47,241 nt of DNA from Streptomyces sennicomposti. GTDB taxonomy: Bacteria; Actinomycetota; Actinomycetes; Streptomycetales; Streptomycetaceae. The stretch covers positions 1 to 47,241 of the forward strand of contig NZ_JAIOAB010000060.1 in the NCBI RefSeq assembly GCF_019890635.1, read 5' to 3'. The position numbers and the translations under genes are program-made. The notes beneath the pieces were generated by a model, which saw nothing but the letters and a program-made list of their open reading frames with translations, made no database searches and was not told the origin of the DNA. Below, piece after piece: positions 1 through 7,581 of the stretch; positions within the stretch are counted from its first letter, which is position 1, and each line of letters begins with the position of its first letter.

Positions 1-3000
1 CGGCCCGGCCGACGTCGCGGGCCTGTGGCAGCCGGCCGGCGCCGCGCAGATGCACGCCCAGACGCACCCGGCACAGATCGGCGTACGGATGCTCGGGCCC
101 CAGCGTCGCCTCCAGCCCCTCCAGACAGCGCTCCGTCTCCGCCACGGCGCCGTCGTGGTCGCCGAGCAGATGATGGTCGGCGGCGAGACTGAACCGGCAG
201 CGCAGCGCCGCGATGCTGCGCTCGCCCAGCATGGCCGCGGCCATGTCCAGGGTGCGCAGATCGCGCTCCTGCGCCCGCTCGTGGCCGCCGAGCCGGCGCT
301 CGCTCACCGCCAGCCCGTTCTCGGCCTGCACCACCAGCGGCACCCGGCTGATCCGGGGCTGCGCCCCGCCCAGCACCCGGGCCTTCTTCAGCAACTGGTA
401 GGACTCGATGTTCTGGCCCAGCAGCCGGTGCATCTCGGCCAGTTTCGGGACCATGCCCTCCACCACCGGGTCGTCGTCCCCGCCGACGGCGCGCCGGTGG
501 TCGTAGAGCAGGCGCAGGATGCGCAGGCCCTCGGGGTAGTTGCCGAGCACGGCGTAGCGCCAGGCGAGGTTGCGGCGCAGTTGCTCGGTGGTCCAGTGCC
601 GGGGCCCGAGCAGCCGGGTCATGGCGCGCGCGGCGTGCAGCCCCTCGTCCAGGGCGTCGCCGAAACGGCCGAAGGTGCGCAGGTTCGCGGCGTAGCCGTC
701 GGCCGCCAGCAGGGCGCGGGGATGGCCGAGGCCGAGCCGGGTGCGGTAGCTCTGCAGGACGCTGCGGGCCATCCGCGCGGACGGCCCGTAGACCTGGAGG
801 TGGCGCAGGGTCTGCGACAGCATCGACCGCAGCCGCAGTCCCTCCAGGGAGTCCGGCTCCCAGTACGGTTCGGCCAGTTCCGCCAGCCGCCGGGCGTCCT
901 GGAGGTGCTGCTCCTCCTGGCTGACGATCAGGTCGGACAGATGGGCGAGCAGGGCCTGGCGGACCTCGGGGCGGCGGTCCGCCCAGAGTCTGAGCGCGTC
1001 GATCTGCCGGCCGCGGCGCACGATCGTCTGCGGGGCGGGCGCCGGCCGGTCCTGGTCGGTCACCAGCAGGGTGTCGCCGATCGCGGCCCGCAGCTCCTCC
1101 TCCCGGTCGGCCCGGTCGGCGCCGCTCAGCTCCGCGACGATCAGGTCCCGCAGCACCCGGTGCTGGCGGACGGGCTGGTCGGGGCGGGCGAAGTCGAAGT
1201 CCAGCAGACCGTGCCGGTTCATCGCCCACAGCGAGGCGTCGATCAGCAACTGGTCGCCGGAGCGCACCGGCGCGGTCGGATCGCCCGTCCGGCCGCCGGA
1301 CGGGTCCGGCGCGGTACGGGCCAGCGCCGTGGCCAACTGCCGGGAGTGCAGCAGGCGCAGATCCGCGCCGGCCCCGGTGAGCAGGGCGCACGCCTCCAGC
1401 AGCCACACCAGCGCCCGGCTGCCCACCGGCTCCCGCGCCCACGCCTCGGCCGCCGGGGTGCGCAGCAGGGAGGCGCGGGCCAGGTGCAGCAGCACCTCGA
1501 CGCTCGGCGTCGGACCCGCGCCGTGCGCCTGGCGGCGCGGGTCGAAGGCCCGGCTGAAGTCGTCCACCGCGGTCAGCAGCGCCTGCGGCCCCGACTGGTT
1601 GACCGCCTCGGCCCGCTCGGCGGCCACCCGCAGCCAGCAGGCGGCCAGCCACAGCGCCAGCGGCAGCGGCCCGACCCGCTGGGCGACGGTCCGCGCGGAC
1701 AGCGGCGTCAGTCCCGGCACCATCGTGGTGAGCAGCGCCTCGCTCTCGGCCCGGGTGAACGGCGGCACCTCCAGGGCGCTGCGGTCGGCCTCCTCGGCGG
1801 GGGTGCGGGCGCCGATCAGCACATGGCAGTGCTCGGACGGCTCGGGCAGCAGAGCGGCGGCCCGCTCCGCGCCCGCGGCGTCGTCGATCTCGTCGCACAC
1901 CAGCAGCCATCGCTCGCCGAGGGCGTCGGCGCGCGAGCGCAGGGCGCGCACGTGCGCGGCGGCGTCCTGCCGGGTGGGCTCGCCGAGGGCGCCGCCGAGT
2001 GCGGTGAGACCGGACAGGATCTCGCTGCGGTCGTCGCCGGCCAGCCACCACACCACGTCGTAGGAGCCGCCGAAGCGGTGGCAGAACTCCAGCAGCACCT
2101 CGCTCTTGCCGATGCCCGGCGCGCCCGCGACCAGGCAGGGGCGGTGTTCGCGGGCCAGCTCGGCGACCTCGGTGCGGATCTCGCCGAGCAGCGCGTCCCG
2201 GCCGACGAAGGCGACGTTGCGGGCGACCAGGTTGGTGCTGTTGGGCAGGCTCGGGAAGCGGCGGCCCCGGGACGGGCGGACCGTGTCGGCGGGCAGGTCC
2301 AGAGCGCGCAGCAGCCGCTCGGCCGCGCGCTGTTCGGACAGCCGGCGCAGATCGACGCGCTGGTGGTGGGCGAACTCGCGGGGCAGCGCCTCGTCGTCGA
2401 CCAGGACCATCCGCACCCCGGGGTCGGACAGCTCCCGCAGCGCCTGCCGGTCCTCGGGGCCGGGGGCGGTGGGCGGCAGGAGCAGCAGCACCTCGTCCGG
2501 GCCGGGCGGCTGGACCGTCCAGTCGTCGTAGGAGCGGCGGACCACCTGGACGCGGGTGCCGCGCAGCCGGTCCTCGATCCACTCCGCCCACACCGCGTGC
2601 CTGGGAGCGCAGACCAGCAGCGCCTTGGCGGGCCGGGTGAAGCGGGGCCGGTCCAGGGCCCGCGCCAGCCGCTCCAGCGCGGGGCGGACGCGTTCGGCGA
2701 AGCCGTTGCCGGGCTCCAGCTCCATGCCGAGGCGGGGGCTGCGCTCCGACAGCGCGTGGTAGGGGATCTCCAGGTAGCGGGCGGGCCGGCCGTCGCCGAG
2801 CGGGGCGAAGCGCTCGCGGGCCCGGTCGCGGGCCAGCCGCAACTGGTCCTCGTGGGCCGGGTCGGTCTGCAGGGCGAGCGCCAGCACCTCGAAGGGCCGC
2901 TCGGCGTGGGCGCGCAGCCGCTCGGCCAGCAGGACGGCGGACTCGATGAAGGAGGAGGCCGCGGTGAAGCACATCACCAGCACCGACGGCAGCCGGGCCA

Positions 3001-3400
3001 GATCGGCGGCCTGCCGGTCGGTGCGGATCAGCGGGGCGTCCACGAGGACGTCGTCGTAGCCGCCGAAGGCCGGGTCCTCCGGCGCGGGCAGCGCCCGCAG
3101 CGCGTCGTGCCCCTTGAGGGTGACGATGCCGATCGGCCGGACGGCGCCGGCCGGCTGCCACTCCTCCACCGCCGGACCGCCCTCGCTGTCGGCGAGCAGG
3201 GCGGGGCCGGGCGTGACGGACCGGACGTAGGAGCGGGTGCGGGCGTCCGCGTTGCGCGCGTCCAGCACCAGCACCCGGCGGCCGGAACGGGCCAGCAGCA
3301 CGGCGGTGTTCAGCAGGGTCGTGGTCTGGCCGATGTTCTCCGCCGTGGAACAGAACACCGTCACGCGGGGGCGCTGGTTTCGGCCGTCCGCCTCGGACAT
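1..3400 (-). CDS. fxsT: FxsT-type pseudo-MinD/TIR-like/NB-ARC/TPR protein (3' end outside window)
   Basis: Translated from the ATG at 3400, the minus frame stays open to the window edge (1,133 residues, C-terminus missing). Residues 1-250 look like a MinD/ParA fold, but the nucleotide loop reads TAENIGQTTT, so the Walker lysine is replaced by Gln25. Residues about 255-370 look TIR-like (a WAEWIEDRL helix). An NB-ARC NTPase follows with an intact loop GAPGIGKS (Lys432), then a helical region, and TPR-like repeats fill the C-terminal third (for example GPEHPYADLCRVRLG near the edge). A GGAG box precedes the start by five bases. It lies 42 bp downstream of the precursor gene on the same strand, so the two probably share a transcript. 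The family is the TPR protein of FxSxx-COOH systems; a sensor or scaffold role is inference. Confidence 0.85.
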   Translation of the reverse strand, partial: MSEADGRNQRPRVTVFCSTAENIGQTTTLLNTAVLLARSGRRVLVLDARNADARTRSYVRSVTPGPALLADSEGGPAVEEWQPAGAVRPIGIVTLKGHDALRALPAPEDPAFGGYDDVLVDAPLIRTDRQAADLARLPSVLVMCFTAASSFIESAVLLAERLRAHAERPFEVLALALQTDPAHEDQLRLARDRARERFAPLGDGRPARYLEIPYHALSERSPRLGMELEPGNGFAERVRPALERLARALDRPRFTRPAKALLVCAPRHAVWAEWIEDRLRGTRVQVVRRSYDDWTVQPPGPDEVLLLLPPTAPGPEDRQALRELSDPGVRMVLVDDEALPREFAHHQRVDLRRLSEQRAAERLLRALDLPADTVRPSRGRRFPSLPNSTNLVARNVAFVGRDALLGEIRTEVAELAREHRPCLVAGAPGIGKSEVLLEFCHRFGGSYDVVWWLAGDDRSEILSGLTALGGALGEPTRQDAAAHVRALRSRADALGERWLLVCDEIDDAAGAERAAALLPEPSEHCHVLIGARTPAEEADRSALEVPPFTRAESEALLTTMVPGLTPLSARTVAQRVGPLPLALWLAACWLRVAAERAEAVNQSGPQALLTAVDDFSRAFDPRRQAHGAGPTPSVEVLLHLARASLLRTPAAEAWAREPVGSRALVWLLEACALLTGAGADLRLLHSRQLATALARTAPDPSGGRTGDPTAPVRSGDQLLIDASLWAMNRHGLLDFDFARPDQPVRQHRVLRDLIVAELSGADRADREEELRAAIGDTLLVTDQDRPAPAPQTIVRRGRQIDALRLWADRRPEVRQALLAHLSDLIVSQEEQHLQDARRLAELAEPYWEPDSLEGLRLRSMLSQTLRHLQVYGPSARMARSVLQSYRTRLGLGHPRALLAADGYAANLRTFGRFGDALDEGLHAARAMTRLLGPRHWTTEQLRRNLAWRYAVLGNYPEGLRILRLLYDHRRAVGGDDDPVVEGMVPKLAEMHRLLGQNIESYQLLKKARVLGGAQPRISRVPLVVQAENGLAVSERRLGGHERAQERDLRTLDMAAAMLGERSIAALRCRFSLAADHHLLGDHDGAVAETERCLEGLEATLGPEHPYADLCRVRLGVHLRGAGRLPQARDVGRA

Positions 3401-3442
3401 CTCGGCTCCGCTTCGCTTCGGGGTGGGTGCGTCCGCGTGGCT

Positions 3443-3652
3443 CTAATCAGCCTCGGGCAGGGCGGGGGGATCCGGCTGCTGGGTGTAGTTGGTGTGGAAC
3501 AGCGCCTCCGGGCGGGCGGCTTCGTCCCGTACCCGGCGCAGCGCGAGAACCAGCGCGGATTCCGGCAGCGCGGCGATTTCCTCGAAGGGGAATTCGGACA
3601 GGTCGACCAATGGCGATTCCACGACGTTCCGCGCTTCGGTCTGATCATCCAT
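3443..3652 (-). CDS. fxsA: Variant FxsA-like RiPP precursor peptide
   Basis: A 69-residue peptide (start chosen at the ATG at 3652; the ATG at 3667, five codons upstream, is equally possible). Residues 14-50 (PLVDLSEFPFEEIAALPES, then LALRRVRDEAARPEA) match the acidic/helical leader pattern of FxSxx-COOH precursors. The expected C-terminal FxSxx is absent: the end reads LFHTNYTQQPDPPALPEAD. Aromatic residues Phe52 and Tyr56 are the plausible cyclophane-forming positions, with Tyr56-Thr57-Gln58 resembling an aromatic-X-X crosslink motif. It lies divergent to the maturase gene and directly upstream of the FxsT gene. Identity rests on leader resemblance and context; core boundaries are not known. 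No signal peptide is visible. Confidence 0.72.
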   Translation of the reverse strand: MDDQTEARNVVESPLVDLSEFPFEEIAALPESALVLALRRVRDEAARPEALFHTNYTQQPDPPALPEAD

Positions 3653-3876
3653 ACGGAGCCCCGTCATCCCGTTTCCGTCGAGAATCCGCCACGGTGTGGA
3701 GGACTGCCGGACAGTTGTGGTTTGGCCGGTGAACCCGGCTGCCAAACAACCGACTTGCTGCCACACTGCTGAGTCTACTGGCAACGACGGCGCGCGGAGC
3801 GCTCAGTGACGGGCGGCGCGCCACGCGACCCTCCGGGCCCGGACGGGACGCGAATACGTTCGCACACGGGAGATCC
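3653..3876. promoter_or_regulatory. Divergent promoter region between precursor and maturase arms
   Basis: This 224-bp gap separates the minus-strand precursor/FxsT arm from the plus-strand fxsB arm, so promoters for both must lie here or just inside the flanking reading frames. I could not identify convincing -35/-10 pairs. The plus-strand gene has a GGGAG ribosome-binding site about five bases before its ATG. Confidence 0.45.
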
Positions 3877-5196
3877 ATGGGCGCGGAAACGGGTGAGTGC
3901 GGGCGGGCGGCCCTTCGCTCGCAAAACGGCGGACGCTGTTCCCCGAGCGACGCGAAACCCTCTTCCACGGACCGCCGAGAACCCTCTTCCCGGGCCGTCG
4001 CCGAACCTTCTTCACCGGCCGGTCACGGGAAATTCCCGTTCCACACCTTCGTCCTCAAGTTCCACAGCAGATGCGATCTGGCGTGCGACTACTGCTACAT
4101 GTACCGGGCCGCCGACCAGAGCTGGCGGCACCAGCCCCGCTCGATGTCCCCGGCCGTCATCGCCTGGACGGCCGACCGCATCGCCGAACACGTCCGCGCG
4201 CACGGACTGCGCGCCGTGACCGTGGTGCTGCACGGCGGCGAGCCGCTGCTCGCCGGACCCCGGCTGCTGCGCCGCGCGGTGACCGAGATCGCCCGCGCGG
4301 CGGGCCCGGGCGTACGGGTCGAGACCTGTGTGCAGACCAACGCGTGGCGGCTGGACGAGGCCTGGCTCGACACGCTGGGCGAACTGGACGTACGCGTCGG
4401 GGTGAGCCTGGACGGCGACCGCGCCGCCCACGACCGGCACCGGGTGCGCCCCGGCGGCGGGGGCAGCCACGGGCGGGTCGCCGCGGCCCTCCGGCGGCTC
4501 GCCGACGGCCCCCACCGGCGCCTGTTCGCCGGCCTGCTGTGCACCGTGGACCTGCGCAACGACCCCCTGGCCACCTACCGGGAACTGCTCCGCTACCGGC
4601 CCCCGATGATCGACTTCCTGCTCCCGCTGGGCACCTGGGCCGCCCCGCCGCCGGGCCGGATCGCCGGCCGCCCCGACACGCCGTACGGCGACTGGCTGGC
4701 CGCGGTGTTCGACCAGTGGTACGCCGCTCCGGTGCGCGAGACCGACGTACGCGTGCTGCACAACCTGGTCTCCCTGGTGCTCGGCGGGCGCTCCCGCACC
4801 GAGGGACTGGGCCTGGAACCCGTCCGGTACGTCGTCGTGGAGACCGACGGCTCCATAGCCCTCGACGACACCCTGCGGGTGGCCCGCGCCGGCGCCACCC
4901 GCACCGGACTGCACGTCGCCCGCGACTCCTTCGACCGGGCGCTCGCCCACCCCGACGTCCGGGCCCGCCAGTCGGGGGCCGCGGCCCTGAGCGCCGTGTG
5001 CCGGGCCTGCTCGCTGCTGCCGGTGTGCGGCGGCGGCCACCACGTCCACCGCTACCGCGCCGACGGCAGCGGTTTCCGCAATCCCAGCGTCTACTGCCCC
5101 GACCTCGCCTCACTCGTCCGGCACGTGCACCGCCGGGTCGCCGCCGACACCGCCCGGCTGCGCCGCCTCTCACCGGTGCCGGAGGCCTGCCCATGA
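3877..5196 (+). CDS. fxsB: FxsB-family radical SAM/SPASM peptide maturase
   Basis: A 439-residue radical SAM enzyme. The cluster-binding motif is CDLACDYC (Cys66, Cys70, Cys73; CxxxCxxC), followed by the HGGEP segment and a C-terminal SPASM region (about residues 376-410: CRACSLLPVCGGG ... YCPDL) with further iron-sulphur ligands. FxsB-family enzymes form cyclophane crosslinks between an aromatic ring and a nearby side-chain carbon in the precursor core, using S-adenosylmethionine. The ATG at 3877 has a GGGAG box. The first ~50 residues are a low-complexity extension with three EPSS/KPSS-type repeats and are not part of the known fold, so a later start cannot be excluded. Its stop overlaps the next start (ATGA), which indicates coupled translation with the HExxH gene. 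Confidence 0.92.
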   Translation: MGAETGECGRAALRSQNGGRCSPSDAKPSSTDRREPSSRAVAEPSSPAGHGKFPFHTFVLKFHSRCDLACDYCYMYRAADQSWRHQPRSMSPAVIAWTADRIAEHVRAHGLRAVTVVLHGGEPLLAGPRLLRRAVTEIARAAGPGVRVETCVQTNAWRLDEAWLDTLGELDVRVGVSLDGDRAAHDRHRVRPGGGGSHGRVAAALRRLADGPHRRLFAGLLCTVDLRNDPLATYRELLRYRPPMIDFLLPLGTWAAPPPGRIAGRPDTPYGDWLAAVFDQWYAAPVRETDVRVLHNLVSLVLGGRSRTEGLGLEPVRYVVVETDGSIALDDTLRVARAGATRTGLHVARDSFDRALAHPDVRARQSGAAALSAVCRACSLLPVCGGGHHVHRYRADGSGFRNPSVYCPDLASLVRHVHRRVAADTARLRRLSPVPEACP

Positions 5197-6536
5197 CCCT
5201 GCGCCCCTACCGCCTGAGCGACCCGGTCTTCGAGGCGCTGGCCCGGGGCGGGGGCGGCGCGCCGGCGGTCCGGCTGCTCGCGGACGCCGAGTACGGCCGC
5301 CGGCTGCTGCTCCTGCGGGCGGTGCTGGACCGGGCGCGGGAGCATGGCGGGGCGACCCAGGCCGAAGTGCGGCACCTGTTCGGCGTGCTCGCCGAGGCCC
5401 GGCGCACCGCGCCCACGGCCACCCGCCGGGTGCTCGCCCACCCCTCGACGGGACCCCGGCTGGTGACCACCTGGCGGGCGCTGGAGCGGCCCGGCCAGGG
5501 GGCCGCGCTGCCGCTGGCGTCCGTCGCCGCGGCGGCCGCCCTCGCCGCCGGACTCGACCTCCCGGTCGCCTTCGGCGCCACCGGGCGGGGCGCCGTGCTG
5601 CCCGGTCTCGGAACGGTGCCGCTGCCCGGCCCCGGCCCGGACGGCGTCGTACGGCTGCGCGGCCGGGACCTGGAGTACGGCGACGGCACGCGTTTCAGGC
5701 TGCCGCCGCCGGCCGAGCTGTACCGCGAGCGCCCCGGCTGGTGGCCGCTGCGCCCGGTGGCCGCCCCGGGAGTGGTCCTGGACGACGCCGACACCACGGA
5801 CGGCCCCGCCCCGGCCCGGCTGTCCGCCGCCGAGGTGCGGTCCTGGCGGACGGGGGCCGCCTTCGCGCTGCGGCTGCTGCGCGCCCGGCACGCCGGACAC
5901 GCCGGCGAACTGGCGGCCGGGCTGCGGTCGCTGATGCCGGTCCCCGTGGACGACGGCGACGGCGCCCACCACAGCGGAAGCTCGGCGGAGATGTTCGGCG
6001 GCGTCGCCCTGAGCCGCCCCGTCTGCGCCCGCGCCTTCGCCGAGACCCTGGTGCACGAGATGCAGCACAGCAAGCTGCTGGCCGTCACCCACCTGGTCGA
6101 CCTGCTGACCCCGGCCGGCCCGGACGAGCCGCCGCGCCTGCACTACGCGCCCTGGCGCGACGACCCCAGACCGCTGCCCGGCCTGCTGCACGGCACCTAC
6201 GCCTTCCTGTCCGTGGCCCGGTTCTGGGCCGTGGAGGCGGCCGCGGAACGCGATCCCGAGGAGCGCTACCGGGCACAGGTGCGGTGCGCGCGCTGGCGCG
6301 GGGCCGCGGCGCGGGCCGCCGACGTGATCCTCACCGACGGCGCCGACCGGCTGACGCCGACCGGCCGCCGGTTCGTCACCGCGATGGCGCACGCCCTGGC
6401 GGACTTGAACGCGACGCCGCTGCCGGCGAGCGCCGTACGCGAGGCGGACCGCCAGGCCGCGGAGCACCGGGAGCGGCACCGGGCGGCCGGAGAACGCCGC
6501 GGACGACACCGGGCGGACGACAACCCCGTCCGCTGA
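5193..6536 (+). CDS. HExxH-motif peptide-modifying enzyme (aKG-HExxH beta-hydroxylase type)
   Basis: A 447-residue protein whose diagnostic feature is HEMQH (His288, Glu289, His292) in LVHEMQHSK, preceded by the conserved Ser-rich EMFGG segment. This matches the TIGR04267 HEXXH family encoded next to FxsB maturases; members are now named iron/alpha-ketoglutarate peptide beta-hydroxylases, although the motif resembles a zinc protease. It starts inside the stop of fxsB (4-bp ATGA overlap), so the two products are made together and likely act on the same peptide. The N-terminal half (residues 1-250) is helical and may bind the leader. Function on this particular precursor is inferred from position; hydrolysis instead of hydroxylation is the alternative. 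Confidence 0.85.
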   Translation: MTLRPYRLSDPVFEALARGGGGAPAVRLLADAEYGRRLLLLRAVLDRAREHGGATQAEVRHLFGVLAEARRTAPTATRRVLAHPSTGPRLVTTWRALERPGQGAALPLASVAAAAALAAGLDLPVAFGATGRGAVLPGLGTVPLPGPGPDGVVRLRGRDLEYGDGTRFRLPPPAELYRERPGWWPLRPVAAPGVVLDDADTTDGPAPARLSAAEVRSWRTGAAFALRLLRARHAGHAGELAAGLRSLMPVPVDDGDGAHHSGSSAEMFGGVALSRPVCARAFAETLVHEMQHSKLLAVTHLVDLLTPAGPDEPPRLHYAPWRDDPRPLPGLLHGTYAFLSVARFWAVEAAAERDPEERYRAQVRCARWRGAAARAADVILTDGADRLTPTGRRFVTAMAHALADLNATPLPASAVREADRQAAEHRERHRAAGERRGRHRADDNPVR

Positions 6537-6672
6537 GCACCCTTGACGGGCCGTCAGTTCTCACGAGAGTGTGACACGTGTGAGCGGCTGTTGCGGATGA
6601 CCCGAGGTGCGTCGGACGGGCACGGACCGGGTAGGGGACACGCACAGCGGCTCGGCCATGGGGGTGGTGGGG

Positions 6673-7560
6673 ATGGGCACCGTGGTTCTGGTGCACGGCA
6701 TCTGGAACGAGGAACGGGGCGTGCCCCCGCGGGAGGCGGCCCGGCACAAGGCCGACGACGCCGCGAAGCGGCTGCGCCAGGGCCTGGACGCCGCACACCT
6801 GACCCACGTCGCCGTACCGCCCCTGGTCATGGCCTACTACGCGCACCAGCTCACCGACGGGTTCCGGCCCGACGACGCGCAGTCCGCCGACGAGGACACC
6901 CTGGAGGACCTGTCGCCCGCGCAGACGGCCGAGGCGCTGGAGTGGCTGCGCGCGGCCGGCGCGGGCGAACCCGACGACTCCCAGGCCGCGTTCCTCGCCC
7001 CCCTGCGCTGGACGCTCGGCCGGCTGGTCGCGCAGCGGGCCCCCGACGCCCCGCCCGGCGCCCGGCAGCGACTGACCGAACTGCTGTCACGGCTGGTCGT
7101 CGCCACCGTCCGGGACCTGGACTCCTACACCTCGCGCCCGGGCCGCCGCACCCTGATCCGGCAGACCGTCGCCGACGCGATCCGCGCCAGCGGCGCCCGC
7201 GTCGTCGTGGCCCACTCGCTGGGCAGCGTCGTGGCGTACGAGACCCTGCACGCCCACCCCGACCTCGAACTGGACCTGCTGCTGACCCTCGGCTCGCCCC
7301 TCGGCCTGCCCGCGATGCTGCGCAAACTGGACCCCGAACCCGTGGCCGGACGCGGCTCCCGGCCGCCGGGCGTACGGCACTGGACCAACATCGCCGACCT
7401 CGGCGACCTCGTGGCGATCCCGCCGCGGCTCGGCGGGGCGTTCCCCGTCGACCGGCACGACACCACCGACATCGGCCTGTTCGACCCGCACACCCTCGGC
7501 GGCTACCTCGCCGACGGACTCACGGCCGCCGCGCTCGCCCCGTACCTCGACGGCTCCTGA
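6673..7560 (+). CDS. Alpha/beta hydrolase of the caspase-associated system
   Basis: A 295-residue protein beginning MGTVVLVHGIWNEE, the oxyanion-loop start of DUF676/lipase-like alpha/beta hydrolases. The nucleophile is Ser182 in VVVAHSLGSVVAYE (AxSxG in place of GxSxG), followed by a GSPLGLP loop and an HDTTDIGLFDPHTLGGYL tail resembling other bacterial effector-type hydrolases. The ATG at 6673 is preceded by GGTGGGG; an in-frame ATG at 6658 is also possible. It ends 21 bp before the caspase-like gene and is almost surely co-transcribed with it. The substrate is unknown; esterase, lipase or peptidase action on a modified peptide or on membranes are all open. Confidence 0.8.
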   Translation: MGTVVLVHGIWNEERGVPPREAARHKADDAAKRLRQGLDAAHLTHVAVPPLVMAYYAHQLTDGFRPDDAQSADEDTLEDLSPAQTAEALEWLRAAGAGEPDDSQAAFLAPLRWTLGRLVAQRAPDAPPGARQRLTELLSRLVVATVRDLDSYTSRPGRRTLIRQTVADAIRASGARVVVAHSLGSVVAYETLHAHPDLELDLLLTLGSPLGLPAMLRKLDPEPVAGRGSRPPGVRHWTNIADLGDLVAIPPRLGGAFPVDRHDTTDIGLFDPHTLGGYLADGLTAAALAPYLDGS

Positions 7561-7581
7561 GGACGGGGAGGGAGCCGGCCA

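Noticed and set aside
50..3772. 1,240-codon open frame on the plus strand
   Set aside because: It is the antisense of the FxsT gene; its translation is low-complexity Arg/Gly/Val/Gln with no family motif, while the minus frame shows Walker, NB-ARC and TPR motifs.
5193..6536. Zinc metalloprotease, on account of HExxH
   Set aside because: The neighbour FxsB gene, overall length and EMFGG context match the peptide-modifying HEXXH family; protease action remains a minor alternative.
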